From: DASZWJ01 sp963813895
GTDB lineage: Bacteria; Pseudomonadota; Gammaproteobacteria; JAURND01
Direction of reading: 5' to 3'
Length of the DNA: 64,000 nt
Assembly: GCA_963813895.1 (NCBI GenBank)
Contig: CAWFAS010000003.1
Coordinates: 248,001 to 312,000 of the forward strand
The notes below the pieces were generated by a model, which was not told where the DNA came from, ran no database searches, and was given only the letters and a program-made list of their open reading frames with translations. The translations under genes and the position numbers were made by a program. Below, one piece after another: positions 45,429-54,085 of this stretch (position 1 is its first letter; each line of letters begins with the position of its first letter).

Positions 45429-46508
45429 TTATTCTGAAAACAAATCAAGCTGAGGAGCAAATTTTTTAGGCCGCTTAAAAAGTTCTATGTCCAATGGTGC
45501 ATTAGCATCGCAATTTAATTTAAAGCGCTTACAAGCGCGATTGAAGCGGACTGCTAAAAGATTAGCAAACTCACCTTGACCATGCATTCTTTGATCAAAA
45601 GCTGCATCATATTCCTTCCCCCCGCGCATTTGTCGAATTAAGCTCATAACATGTTTTTCTCGTTCAGGAAAATGTTTTATAAGCCATTCTTTAAATAAGT
45701 CCTTTACCTCATAGGGTAATCTGATAAATGTGTAACCCGCATAAATGGCTCCCGCTTCACTAGCTAACTGTAAAATCTTTTCAAGTTCCATATCATTTAT
45801 CATGGGAATCATTGGCGCTGCCATGACTCGCACAGGAACCCCTGCATCGGTAAAATTACGGATTATCCGTAAGCGCGCTTTCGGCGCTGCGGCACGCGGC
45901 TCAAGGATCTGTTTAAGTGAATCATTCAGGGTGGTAATGGTCACAGCTACTTTCGCTAATCGTTGCTTAGCCATATCAGCTAATATATCCAAATCGCGTT
46001 CAATTAAAGTACCCTTAGTAATAACGGCGACCGGATGTTTATAGCGTTGTAATACTTCAAGAATACTGCGGGTGACTTTAAGCTTATTCTCTATAGGTTG
46101 ATACGGATCCGTATTAGCGCCCAACATAATAGGTTTGCAAACATAACTAGATTTAGTTATTTGTTTTTCTAGAAGTTCCCCTGCATTGACTTTGTAAAAA
46201 ATTTTAGTCTCAAAATCTAACCCTGGGGAAAGATCCATATAAGCATGGCTTGGTCGAGCATAACAATAAATACAACCATGCTCACAGCCTCGGTAAGGAT
46301 TTATGGATAGTTCAAATCCTATATCCGGTGAATCATTGCGGGTGATAATAGTTTTTGCTTTATCTTGGAGTAACTGTGTTTCCAGCGTGGGTAAGTTTTC
46401 TTGCTCAGAAAAATCCCAGCCATCGTCAATGGTCTGACGTTTTTCTAGTTCAAATCTTCCTTCCGGGTTACTGATAGCACCTCTGTTTTTTATGATCATA
46501 TCTTTCAC
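45429..46508 (-). CDS. PA0069-family radical SAM protein (SplB-like)
   Basis: 359 aa (GTG 46508, or ATG 46499). The radical-SAM cluster motif is C-x3-C-x2-C in GCEHGCIYCYARPSHAYMD near residue 85. INPYRGCEHGC and the later GAIYAGYTFIRLPYEVKDLF are characteristic of the PA0069/Rv2578c family, which is related to spore photoproduct lyase; the reaction is undetermined. It would use a 4Fe-4S cluster and S-adenosylmethionine in the cytoplasm. No operon partner. Confidence 0.9.
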   Translation of the reverse strand: MKDMIIKNRGAISNPEGRFELEKRQTIDDGWDFSEQENLPTLETQLLQDKAKTIITRNDSPDIGFELSINPYRGCEHGCIYCYARPSHAYMDLSPGLDFETKIFYKVNAGELLEKQITKSSYVCKPIMLGANTDPYQPIENKLKVTRSILEVLQRYKHPVAVITKGTLIERDLDILADMAKQRLAKVAVTITTLNDSLKQILEPRAAAPKARLRIIRNFTDAGVPVRVMAAPMIPMINDMELEKILQLASEAGAIYAGYTFIRLPYEVKDLFKEWLIKHFPEREKHVMSLIRQMRGGKEYDAAFDQRMHGQGEFANLLAVRFNRACKRFKLNCDANAPLDIELFKRPKKFAPQLDLFSE

Positions 46509-46842
46509 TTTAGTTGTAATCTATTTTTGGAATCTTGTGACATTTTTTTCTCCAGGGGCTAAAATTGTCTGATTGTAGTACACTAAATTAAGAAATTATT
46601 AAAAGTATCCAGAGCGCATTGTTTTTAAAAAAATATTTATACGGATTGCTTCTGAATAGACAAAGATGTGGAGCAGCTCGCAATAATATCATCTTAAATG
46701 GGAGTGTATCAGTTTTTTTTTGAAATTTATAATACTATGAAAAATAAGGTTTTTCTAACTTAATATCCATTAGCCATATCTTTTCTTCGTTACAAAAGAG
46801 GGTAGTTATGGAGGTTATTTTTTATTTAAAAAGGAGATATTT
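46509..46842. other. Intergenic region between divergent genes
   Basis: About 330 AT-rich bases with no gene or repeat I can support. Promoters for the radical SAM gene (minus) and the SDR gene (plus) must lie here. Confidence 0.5.
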
Positions 46843-47544
46843 ATGAGTAGTTCCATTTGCGCCGTTGTCGGCGTGGGCCCCGGTAATGGCGCCGCATTAG
46901 CTCATCGTTTTTCGCAAGCAGGTTACACACTTATATTACTAGCGCGTAGCAATAATTTTATGGGTGAACTCGCTGCTGAGCTAGCTAATGTTCATACTTA
47001 CGAATGCGATATCACCAATGCACAGGCCATTAATATAACTTTTAGCCGTATACAAAAAGAATTGGGCGAGATTGACGTACTTATTTATAATGCAGGGTCG
47101 GGTAGCTCAGGTAATATTGAGGAAATTACTAGCCAACAATTTGAAAATTCTTGGCAGGTTAATACCCGTGGTCTTCTGCTAGTAAGTCAACAAATAATTC
47201 CTGCCATGAAAAAACGCAGTAGCGGGAGCATTATTGTAATAGGCGCAACTGCATCAAGACGTGGGGGCGCTAAAACAGCAGCCTTTGCGGCGGCTAAAGC
47301 GGCTCAACGCAGCCTTACTGAATCTATGGCTAGATATTTATGGCCCTTGGGGATACATGTCGCTTTAGTAATTATTGATGGAGTAGTCGATTTAGCGACA
47401 ACTCGGGCAAGAATGCCTGACAAACCAAATAGTTTTTTTGTAAAACCAGCAGACGTTGCAGCCACGGTTTATGGGTTAACTCAACAAGCATCGTCGGCAT
47501 GGAGTTTTGAAGTGGAAGCGCGCCCCTTCGGTGAGTCGTGGTGA
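46843..47544 (+). CDS. Short-chain dehydrogenase-like protein lacking the catalytic Tyr
   Basis: 233 aa with aaaaaggagatattt upstream. The Rossmann motif is VVGVGPGNGAALAHRF, with further SDR landmarks (IYNAGSGSSGNIEEI, IVIGATASRRG). At the Y-x-x-x-K position the sequence is AFAAAKAAQ, so Tyr is Phe while Lys is kept. Known SDRs without this Tyr are poor or inactive oxidoreductases, so a changed reaction or a binding role is possible. Length is normal for the family. An inverted repeat follows 12 nt after the stop. Confidence 0.8.
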   Translation: MSSSICAVVGVGPGNGAALAHRFSQAGYTLILLARSNNFMGELAAELANVHTYECDITNAQAINITFSRIQKELGEIDVLIYNAGSGSSGNIEEITSQQFENSWQVNTRGLLLVSQQIIPAMKKRSSGSIIVIGATASRRGGAKTAAFAAAKAAQRSLTESMARYLWPLGIHVALVIIDGVVDLATTRARMPDKPNSFFVKPADVAATVYGLTQQASSAWSFEVEARPFGESW

Positions 47545-47555
47545 TTTAGATTCTG

Positions 47556-47638
47556 CTTACATTGCCGTGCCGCGACCATTAGGAAGCGTTTATTGGAGTA
47601 ACGTAAGCGCTCCCTAATGGTCGGGTCGGCAATGTAAG
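47556..47638. repeat. Inverted repeat, probable terminator or mobile palindrome
   Basis: Arms cttacattgccgtgccgcga / tcgggtcggcaatgtaag and ccattaggaagcg / cgctccctaatgg pair over ~31 bp with a ~20-nt loop. It lies between two convergent genes. Confidence 0.8.
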
Positions 47639-47686
47639 TTGGAGAGCAGGATAATTACAGTACATAAAGCTCAATTTTTTACTCAT

Positions 47687-48067
47687 TTAAAATCCAAAAT
47701 AACATAAGATAATTCCAAATATAAAAACTATAATGGCGCTAAAGTAAATAGGTTTACGGCTATCAGAAAATTTGCTTAACCCTTTTCGAATTATACTAGG
47801 AAATGTAGTCCAAATTATCCCCCTAATTAGGGATAACCACCCTACGATGGTAATTATTATCCGCCAATCGAGTGTCCAAATATTATGGCTGATAATAATA
47901 AGGATACCGATAATTAAATAAATTGTTCCAGCTAATAAAACCGTTGCTGGATGCTTATTAAAATCCTTCAAGCTCGCCTGATAGTTGGATCTTGCCAAGA
48001 ATATTGAAATTGCGAAAATGACAAAACACAAGCCGATTACTTTAGCGAGAAATAAAGAAACTTCCAT
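47687..48067 (-). CDS. Small integral membrane protein (four helices)
   Basis: 126 aa with TAGGAGGG 8 nt before ATG 48067. Four hydrophobic segments are visible (FLAKVIGLCFVIFAISIFL, HPATVLLAGTIYLIIGILII, WRIIITIVGWLSLIRGIIW and a last ISAIIVFIFGIILCYFGF-like helix). No charged motif suggests an enzyme. It resembles small integral membrane proteins of unknown function found in many Legionella-like genomes. Confidence 0.7.
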   Translation of the reverse strand: MEVSLFLAKVIGLCFVIFAISIFLARSNYQASLKDFNKHPATVLLAGTIYLIIGILIIISHNIWTLDWRIIITIVGWLSLIRGIIWTTFPSIIRKGLSKFSDSRKPIYFSAIIVFIFGIILCYFGF

Positions 48068-48162
48068 TTTGACCCTCCTAAATTAAAATAAGAAATTCCA
48101 ACTTGGGATGATCCCCTAACTGTATCGAGTATAAAGCAGCTCTTTGACTTTGTTGTAGCTTT

Positions 48163-48711
48163 TTACTCTCCATTTTGTATTTTTATGCTTTCACTTTGTA
48201 ACTGTTTTTTTTGTTCCTGTTGTTGTATTTGCAGCTTCTCATTTGCCAGGTTGATAACTTCGCCAGGAGTAATAACACCGCCAATCTGTGCTCCATCAAT
48301 GGAGGTCGCATTACCCCATGCGTTACGTATATAGGTAACCACTGCAGCAATTTCTGTCGGTGATAATTGCTTGCCAAAGGCTTGCATCGGTGTGCCTTCT
48401 TTTCCCTGTAACACCATCACTATAGTGCTTTCAACTGGGCCAATAGCTACGGGACTATTTTTCAATGCAGGATATTGAGAGGGTATACCCATGCCATCAG
48501 ATTTATGACAGATAGCGCAGTTTTTTTCATATACAGCTTGGCCAATCTGCATTACATTAGAAGCAGATGACAAGGTCGAAGTGTTTTGTGCTTGTGCTAA
48601 GCTGGTTGATGCAAACAAACTAGATACAAATAAAATAATTATATTGCGTTTAATAATTACTTTTAACCCATTAGTGACCAAACCAATTCTTAGATTATTC
48701 ATGTATTTCAT
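48163..48711 (-). CDS. Monohaem c-type cytochrome
   Basis: 182 aa. A signal/anchor segment (NIIILFVSSLFASTSLAQA) precedes one haem-binding C-x-x-C-H (YEKNCAICHKSDGMGIPSQY near residue 65); the distal Met ligand is probably in TPMQAFGKQLSPTEIAAVV. The C-terminal 40 residues are Gln/Lys-rich and helical. It begins inside the last codons of the upstream three-haem cytochrome gene, so the two are translated together and probably form one electron-transfer unit in the periplasm, feeding a terminal oxidase. Confidence 0.85.
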   Translation of the reverse strand: MKYMNNLRIGLVTNGLKVIIKRNIIILFVSSLFASTSLAQAQNTSTLSSASNVMQIGQAVYEKNCAICHKSDGMGIPSQYPALKNSPVAIGPVESTIVMVLQGKEGTPMQAFGKQLSPTEIAAVVTYIRNAWGNATSIDGAQIGGVITPGEVINLANEKLQIQQQEQKKQLQSESIKIQNGE

Positions 48712-49969
48712 CCATTAATTTGCTAGTGCTGACACTAAGCATATATAGCACTGCTTGCTCAATATCATGGTCAGAACATTGCATACAAAGTCCTTTCGCT
48801 GGCATAGCGCCATACCCATTGATTGCATGAGAATACAAAATGCTTAAACCCTGCTCTAATCGTTGATCCCAGGCTGAGGTATCGCCTACGACAGGCGCAT
48901 TAGCCTGACCCTGGAAATGACAGCGTGCGCAATGTTCAGAGTATATTGTTTTACCCTGAGGATATCCTAATCCTGCTTGATTTTTAGGGGGTAACTCACT
49001 TTTTACGGATCGTAAATATATTGCAATAGCCTGCATGTCTGCTTGACTTAAATATTTTAAACTATCGTGAGTCACTTCCAGCATGGTGCCTGTCACAGGG
49101 CCCCCTTCAATTAATTGATCGTGACTAAATACATCAGCTATAGCTGGGTCCGTCACCAATTCCAAACTAGCATTATTTATTGGCGGGGCATAATAACCTA
49201 CATTAGAATAACCACCTGATAAATGATATTTTTTTATGGGCGCCCCTAATATCCAATTTTGATCAATAAAATAATGCATAGGGGTATGACACATATCACA
49301 ATGTCCAAGACCTAATACTAAATAAGCCCCGCGATTCCATTGGGCATTTTGTTGCTTATCTTCAATATATTGACCTTGATGAAAAAATAATAATCGCCAA
49401 CCTAATTGCAAAAAGCGAAAATTAAAAGGAAAGTACATTTGATTGGATTTATTTACTTTGTATACTGGAGGAATAGCATCTAAGTATGCTTTCATGTCAG
49501 CAATATCTTGCGCAGAAATCCTAGTAAAATAAGCATAAGGGAATGCTGGATATAGATAATGGCCATTTTGAGAAATACCGCGTCGCATGGCTTTATCAAA
49601 ATCAGCCAAAGTCCAATTACCGATACCCGTTGTTTTATCGGGTGTAATATTAGGAGAATAAATAGCGCCAAACGGAGTCGGGACTAGTAGCCCACCAGCA
49701 AAAGACTGTTGTAGTATCTTGCCTTTTTTATCAGTATGACAAGCAATACAATCGCCTACCTTAACTAAGTATTCTCCGCGCTTGATTTGGTCTGCTTTAG
49801 CCCCGCTACCATAATTAATAGTAGGGTAAACTGCTTGAAGATTTTGGTTATATGGAGTTTCCTGAGCGAAAACAAGGGGAACATAACACATCACTACAGA
49901 TAAAAATATTATTAGTAATTTACAACTAAGTAATCTCAGCATTGATTTTAATTCTTTCATAATCCCCAT
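48695..49969 (-). CDS. Three-haem cytochrome c subunit (alcohol/gluconate dehydrogenase type)
   Basis: 424 aa, with start at ATG 49969 or ATG 49960. A signal peptide (LLSCKLLIIFLSVVMCYVPL) precedes three C-x-x-C-H haem sites: VGDCIACHTDKKG, GHCDMCHTPMHY and CARCHFQG. GGLLVPTPFGAIYSPNITPD is diagnostic of the cytochrome subunits of membrane alcohol, aldehyde and gluconate dehydrogenases. The catalytic flavo- or quinoprotein subunit is not next to it; instead a monohaem cytochrome overlaps the end. Either the dehydrogenase is elsewhere or these cytochromes serve another donor. Confidence 0.9.
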   Translation of the reverse strand: MGIMKELKSMLRLLSCKLLIIFLSVVMCYVPLVFAQETPYNQNLQAVYPTINYGSGAKADQIKRGEYLVKVGDCIACHTDKKGKILQQSFAGGLLVPTPFGAIYSPNITPDKTTGIGNWTLADFDKAMRRGISQNGHYLYPAFPYAYFTRISAQDIADMKAYLDAIPPVYKVNKSNQMYFPFNFRFLQLGWRLLFFHQGQYIEDKQQNAQWNRGAYLVLGLGHCDMCHTPMHYFIDQNWILGAPIKKYHLSGGYSNVGYYAPPINNASLELVTDPAIADVFSHDQLIEGGPVTGTMLEVTHDSLKYLSQADMQAIAIYLRSVKSELPPKNQAGLGYPQGKTIYSEHCARCHFQGQANAPVVGDTSAWDQRLEQGLSILYSHAINGYGAMPAKGLCMQCSDHDIEQAVLYMLSVSTSKLMDEIHE

Positions 49970-50417
49970 TTCTTTATCCGACCTCTCAAACGTTTGCCTA
50001 AGTTGGTTGGCGATTGATTGTTTCTAGAATTTTGAAGTAGTTGTTTGGGTAGCACAGACTCTTAGCAAAAACATTGCCTGTCTCAAAATAACAACAATGT
50101 TTAGAAAGATACCCAAAAGGAAACGATAAAATTTAGGATGAATTACATTGATTGTGAACTGTATAGTGGCAAATTGTTTGTCAAAAGAAAAGATTTCACC
50201 AGATAGGCAGGGCACTATTTCCATAACTTATCATCCATTTTAAATTATCGGGAAATTATTTACGCGCCTTAAAATAATAAGGCGTTGCGTATAAATTGTC
50301 AAGAAGTCCTACAGAAGTCCTACAGAATTGTGTGGATTATATACTTCAAAGTTAGTTTTATATATAATTATAAAAGCAGATTTAAATAAATTAATTAATT
50401 AATTTGCGGAGATTTTT
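49970..50417. other. Intergenic region between divergent genes
   Basis: About 450 bases. It contains a short tandem repeat (gaagtcctacagaagtcctac, 50304-50325) and no convincing gene; the 66-codon minus-strand frame at 50024 lacks a ribosome-binding site and recognisable sequence. Confidence 0.5.
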
Positions 50418-51293
50418 ATGGATGACCATTTAAAGGCATTAGCCAAAAAAGCGAACAAATTAACAAAAACTCAGCAAAGGCAACCTGGTAAAGAGGAAAA
50501 AATGCTCCCCAAACCAGCCATTAAAAATTCTTATATTGGCAGTGGTAAATTAGCAAATAAGGTTACGATAATTACTGGGGGCGATAGCGGGATAGGCCAT
50601 GCAGTGGCAATATTATTTGCTAAAGAGGGAGCTGATGTTGTTATTGCTTATCTTTCTGAAGATAAAGATGCAAAAAATGTTCAAAAGGAAATTGAACTCT
50701 TAGGCCGATCATGCTTACTTATAAAAGCGGACATTAGCAAAGAAATCAACTGTAAAAAAATAGTTGCTAAAACAATTAACAAATTCGGGAAGTTAGATAT
50801 TCTTGTAAACAATGCCGCCCAGCAATATCCACAGAACACAATTGAAAATATTAGTCCACAACAACTCTTAAAAACATTCAGCATTAATATTTTTTCATAT
50901 TTCTATATGACAAAAGCCGCGTTGCCTTATTTAAAAAACGGTTCCGCGATTATTAACACCACTTCAGTTACTGCATATAAAGGAAGCAAAGACTTAATCG
51001 ATTATTCATCGAGCAAAGGAGCTATTGTAGCCTTCACCAGATCATTGTCAGAATCAATTGCGGAAAAAGGCATTCGAATAAACGCAGTGGCTCCAGGCCC
51101 TGTATGGACGCCATTAATTCCAGCAACATTTAACAGTAAACGCATTAAAAATCTCGGGAAAAATGTCCCTATGAAGCGCATGGGTCAGCCTGAAGAAATT
51201 GCTCCCTGTTATGTATTTCTAGCTTGCGATGATTCCTCTTACATGTCTGGACAAGTGCTACATCCCAATGGAGGGGTAATAGTTAATAGTTAA
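50418..51293 (+). CDS. Short-chain dehydrogenase/reductase (YghA-like)
   Basis: 291 aa with gcggaga upstream. The first 45 residues are a hydrophilic extension (LKALAKKANKLTKTQQRQPG), as in YghA-type stress SDRs. The NAD(P) site is IITGGDSGIGHAVAILF, with NNAAQQYP later; the catalytic Ser is in INTTSVTAYKG and the Tyr/Lys in LIDYSSSKGAIVAF. The C-terminal SGQVLHPNGGVIVNS is also typical. It probably reduces an aldehyde or a sugar-like carbonyl in stress. It opens a region of stress and envelope genes. Confidence 0.9.
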   Translation: MDDHLKALAKKANKLTKTQQRQPGKEEKMLPKPAIKNSYIGSGKLANKVTIITGGDSGIGHAVAILFAKEGADVVIAYLSEDKDAKNVQKEIELLGRSCLLIKADISKEINCKKIVAKTINKFGKLDILVNNAAQQYPQNTIENISPQQLLKTFSINIFSYFYMTKAALPYLKNGSAIINTTSVTAYKGSKDLIDYSSSKGAIVAFTRSLSESIAEKGIRINAVAPGPVWTPLIPATFNSKRIKNLGKNVPMKRMGQPEEIAPCYVFLACDDSSYMSGQVLHPNGGVIVNS

Positions 51294-51581
51294 TAATTCT
51301 ATACTATACCCGATACACTTAGGATTTCGGTGTTAGAGCAGCCCATCTTGCACTGATCTTCGTCCGATCTTCAATCGCAAAACTCGAAATAAGAATAACT
51401 ATTCCTGTGTTTTTACTCAATCAGATCGAATAAATCTTGGCACAAACTGGACCATTCTAACACCTAAATATCAAACGCTTCAGGTATATTTATAATGAAT
51501 AGCTGTCCAAATGCTGCGAAACAGACGTGACACTTGGGACGTGACACTTGGGCTGAAGTTTAAAAGATTTAAAAAAGTTTT

Positions 51582-52163
51582 TTAACCGTGATTTATTGAG
51601 TTTTGTAGAGCTTTCGCCATATCTAAATGTTGTGAAACGGTATTTCGGGTAGTCTTTAAATAGTCCACAACTTCAGGATTATTTGCTTTAGGTAATAATT
51701 CCGTATCAATTAAATCTAGGACTGCTTTATGGCCTTTTACCATCGCATCAATATAATCTTTATCAAAATCCTTATCTGATGCAGATTCTAACTTACTGAG
51801 TTCATGGGCCCCTTTTTGCGCTAATAATTTAGATTTATTAGTATCAACAGCAGAAATATTATTTTTATCAGCTAATTTTTGGATATCTTGCAAATTTTGC
51901 GTATGGTCATTCTTCATAGTTTCAGCAAATTTTTTAACATCAGCATTAGAAGATCTTTTTAGAGCCAAATTAGCTGCGTCGATTTCATTGTTATTAATAA
52001 CCATTAAAATTTTCAATGCTTGGCCAGCTTTGTTTTGTGCATCAGCTGAATTGGTTTGATTTGTAGCAGTGTTTGTTTCTGTTGCAGTTGTCTGGGCATA
52101 TGACAATCCAGAAAATGTCGATAGAAGCGCTAAAAAAATTATAGAGCAAAAATTAACTTTCAT
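51582..52163 (-). CDS. DUF4142 periplasmic protein (ferritin-like helical bundle)
   Basis: 193 aa from ATG 52163, with CCAAAGGAG upstream; the longer frame to 52220 reaches past this site. A signal peptide (VNFCSIIFLALLSTFSGLSY AQ) is followed by a Thr/Asn-rich linker and the four-helix DUF4142 domain (LKILMVINNNEIDAANLALK, KKFAETMKNDHTQNLQDIQK, MVKGHKAVLDLIDTELLPKA). D-H and H residues at two helices could bind metal, as in ferritin-like proteins. The role is unknown; the family is often in stress regulons. Confidence 0.85.
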   Translation of the reverse strand: MKVNFCSIIFLALLSTFSGLSYAQTTATETNTATNQTNSADAQNKAGQALKILMVINNNEIDAANLALKRSSNADVKKFAETMKNDHTQNLQDIQKLADKNNISAVDTNKSKLLAQKGAHELSKLESASDKDFDKDYIDAMVKGHKAVLDLIDTELLPKANNPEVVDYLKTTRNTVSQHLDMAKALQNSINHG

Positions 52164-52293
52164 GTAAATTTCTCCTTTGGTTAAAAAACATCCGAACTTA
52201 CCAAAATTTAAACATAACATATATCGTAAAGGTTAGGTTTGGAATTTCAAGTTATTAATATCAGAAATATCGAGGATATGTATCGCAATTCAA

Positions 52294-52330
52294 TACTAGT
52301 TATCCTGTAGATCAAGCAGGATAACTAGTA
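52294..52330 (-). terminator. Hairpin between the DUF883-type and DUF4142 genes
   Basis: The 14-bp perfect arms tactagttatcctg / caggataactagta enclose a 9-nt loop, 34 nt after the stop of the DUF883-type gene. No T-run on the minus strand, so it may act in mRNA stabilisation or Rho-dependent termination. Confidence 0.5.
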
Positions 52331-52363
52331 CTATGTAATTCTATTGTAAATAGAATTGAAGTA

Positions 52364-52624
52364 TTATTTTCGCAGAAAAAATATTGCTAACGCACCTGCA
52401 ACTGCAGCGATCCCCACAGACTTAAAGGGATGACCTTTTATATATTCTTCCATTGTATCGCGACCATCATATGCTTTTTTTCTAGCTTCATTACTAGCAG
52501 CCTCTAAGGTTTTTAACGCGCCATGTTTCATATTATCCACAGCACTTGCTAATTCTTCTTTTGCCTTCAATAAAAGTTTGTGGGTATCTGGTAACTTATG
52601 AATATTGAATGGTCGGTGAGACAT
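52364..52624 (-). CDS. ElaB/YqjD/DUF883-family membrane-anchored protein
   Basis: 86 aa from ATG 52624, with aaaggag upstream. A helical amphipathic N-terminal part (LLLKAKEELASAVDNMKHGA, EARKKAYDGRDTMEEYIKGH) is followed by a single C-terminal membrane helix (SVGIAAVAGALAIFFLRK). The (Y/H)-I-x-x-H-P-x-x-S-(V/L)-x-x-A-x-x-x-G pattern is diagnostic. Family members anchor ribosomes or act at the inner membrane in stationary phase. Next to DUF3309 and CsbD genes, suggesting common stress control. Confidence 0.85.
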   Translation of the reverse strand: MSHRPFNIHKLPDTHKLLLKAKEELASAVDNMKHGALKTLEAASNEARKKAYDGRDTMEEYIKGHPFKSVGIAAVAGALAIFFLRK

Positions 52625-52637
52625 ATTAATAACTCCT

Positions 52638-52793
52638 TTATATTCGGCCTAGCAGCATTAGTATTAAAAGAATAATTAAAATTAAGCCCAATCCCCCTGT
52701 TGGATAATACCCCCAACTTCTGCTATAGGGCCACAATGGAAGAGCGCCTAATACTAATAAAATTAAAATTATCAAAAGAAGTGTTGATAACAT
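52638..52793 (-). CDS. DUF3309 tiny membrane protein (51 aa)
   Basis: 51 aa from ATG 52793 (MLSTLLLIILILLVLGALPL). Two hydrophobic stretches flank WPYSRSWGYYPTGGLG, the DUF3309 signature (L-P-x-W-P-x-S-x-x-W-G-Y-x-P-S/T-G-G-x-G). It is too short for ordinary gene callers. It ends 14 nt before the DUF883-type gene on the same strand, so they are one operon. Function unknown. Confidence 0.85.
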   Translation of the reverse strand: MLSTLLLIILILLVLGALPLWPYSRSWGYYPTGGLGLILIILLILMLLGRI

Positions 52794-52870
52794 AAATAAT
52801 TCCTTAATTTATGCGATTGCAGCCCTATCTCTAGTCATCGGCTGCAATCACACAAGGTAATTAATAACTT

Positions 52871-52897
52871 TATACTGAGACGAAAAGTCTCGGTATA
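52871..52897 (-). terminator. Hairpin after the PepSY-like gene
   Basis: Arms tatactgagac / gtctcggtata (11 bp, one wobble) with a 5-nt loop, 26 nt after the stop of the 52923-53348 gene. On the plus strand a T6 follows, so it could also stop antisense transcription. Confidence 0.55.
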
Positions 52898-52922
52898 GTC
52901 ATTTTTTCAACTGATTTTATAA

Positions 52923-53348
52923 TTATTGTTTAACCTCGCCTGTGACAGCATCAACGTCAACTGAAGCTTTATTACCATCTTTATCTAAAGCTTTAGCCTC
53001 ATATTTGTCGCCTGATGCCTCAATAGAATAGATATCGTGATACCCGGATTGTTCTAGCTTTTTAACAGCTTCTGAGATAGTTAATCTTGCTTTCTCATCA
53101 CTTGTTACAGTTATTTTACCGGATTGAGGATTTATATCAGCCTTAACCTCTTTGCCTTCCTTGTTGATACCTTCAACATGATAAACATCATTGTCATAAT
53201 CAACTTTATTAACCACTACATAGCCATGGGTCTCGAGTTCATTAATTAGCTTGCTCATGGGTATGCCATGCTCGGGATAATCAGCTGCATAAACTGAAAG
53301 AGCAAATACGGCGCTAGAAATACCGACGATAAATTTATTAATTTTCAT
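52923..53348 (-). CDS. Secreted PepSY-like protein with two domains
   Basis: 141 aa with a signal peptide (INKFIVGISSAVFALSVYA). The mature part has two PepSY-like units: MSKLINELETHGYVVVNKVD with VKADINPQSGKIT, and ISEAVKKLEQSGYHDIYSIE with ASVDVDAVTGEVKQ. Such domains inhibit peptidases or bind ligands in the periplasm. AAGGAATTTC precedes the start. It probably belongs to the stress cluster; no peptidase gene is adjacent. Confidence 0.8.
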   Translation of the reverse strand: MKINKFIVGISSAVFALSVYAADYPEHGIPMSKLINELETHGYVVVNKVDYDNDVYHVEGINKEGKEVKADINPQSGKITVTSDEKARLTISEAVKKLEQSGYHDIYSIEASGDKYEAKALDKDGNKASVDVDAVTGEVKQ

Positions 53349-53813
53349 AAGAAATTCCTTTCATGATATGGATGAGAGCTCACAGCGAAACTGCAAGCGA
53401 ATTACAAGTTTATTGACCAAAAATATTAATTTTAATTATGTATTCAGATTTATAACTTCGTTCAGAGCAATCGTTAAATTTCTGATAATTTCTTCTAGGA
53501 TTTAATTTGTGTTTTTAATTGATGATGATATAACGTCACGGATACATCTCCTTATTTAAGGGGGGATTAACCATCCTGGTCAATACCAAAAATACTAACA
53601 CTTATATTTCTGAGTTGCAAGTTATTGTATATTTTGAACTACTTGTCAATCGTGGTCTCATTGGAGCCCTTGACTCTGTCATCCTGAACGCAGCGAAGGA
53701 TCTCCATCTAGTGGCACCTCAAGGAGATCCTTCGCTGCGTTCAGGATGACAGAGTCAAGGGATGACAGAGCCACGGTTTTTCCAACGAAGTGATCGTTTT
53801 CATCCTTTTTGTT
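53349..53813. other. Intergenic region with a palindromic repeat
   Basis: About 465 bases without a gene. The right part is the palindromic repeat at 53668-53760; the left part is AT-rich and holds the promoter of the PepSY-like gene. Confidence 0.6.
53668..53760. repeat. Palindromic repeat (ctgtcatcctgaacgcagcg family)
   Basis: Arms ccttgactctgtcatcctga and complement continue acgcagcgaaggatctcc / ggagatccttcgctgcgt. It is perfect over about 40 bp per arm with a short loop and is the cleanest copy of the family in the window. A half-site gatgacagag follows. Confidence 0.9.
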
Positions 53814-54029
53814 TTACTCTTTTTCATCCCATTTATTTTTCTTAACAAATTCATCAATGTGTTTTGCAGCAGTATCCTTATCATATCCATATTTTTTTTG
53901 TAGTGCCCCGCTCAATTCGTCGTAGGAGCCCTCCATCTTTAAAATTTCATCATCCGTTAAATCTCCCCATTGCTGTTTAAGTTTTCCTTTAACCTCCTTC
54001 CATTTGCCTTTTATAATATCATTATTCAT
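53814..54029 (-). CDS. CsbD-family stress protein
   Basis: 71 aa from ATG 54029 (MNNDIIKGKWKEVKGKLKQQ), with GGAGGC upstream; the longer frame to 54086 is rejected. WKEVKGKLKQQWGDLTDDEI and the C-terminal helical part (YGYDKDTAAKHIDEFVKK) are the CsbD signature. These small soluble proteins accumulate under general stress; their mechanism is unknown. It is directly downstream of the tetraspan membrane protein gene. Confidence 0.9.
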   Translation of the reverse strand: MNNDIIKGKWKEVKGKLKQQWGDLTDDEILKMEGSYDELSGALQKKYGYDKDTAAKHIDEFVKKNKWDEKE

Positions 54030-54085
54030 AAAGCCTCCGATGTATATTGCTAAACATTTTATTTTCTCAGTTACACCATTACTCA

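Noticed and set aside
50024..50224. 66-codon minus-strand frame between the cytochrome and SDR genes
   Set aside because: No ribosome-binding site or recognisable motif; AT-rich intergenic DNA gives such frames often.
41168..53760. CRISPR array suggested by recurring ~35-bp repeats
   Set aside because: The copies are kilobases apart, palindromic and without regular spacers. No cas gene is present.
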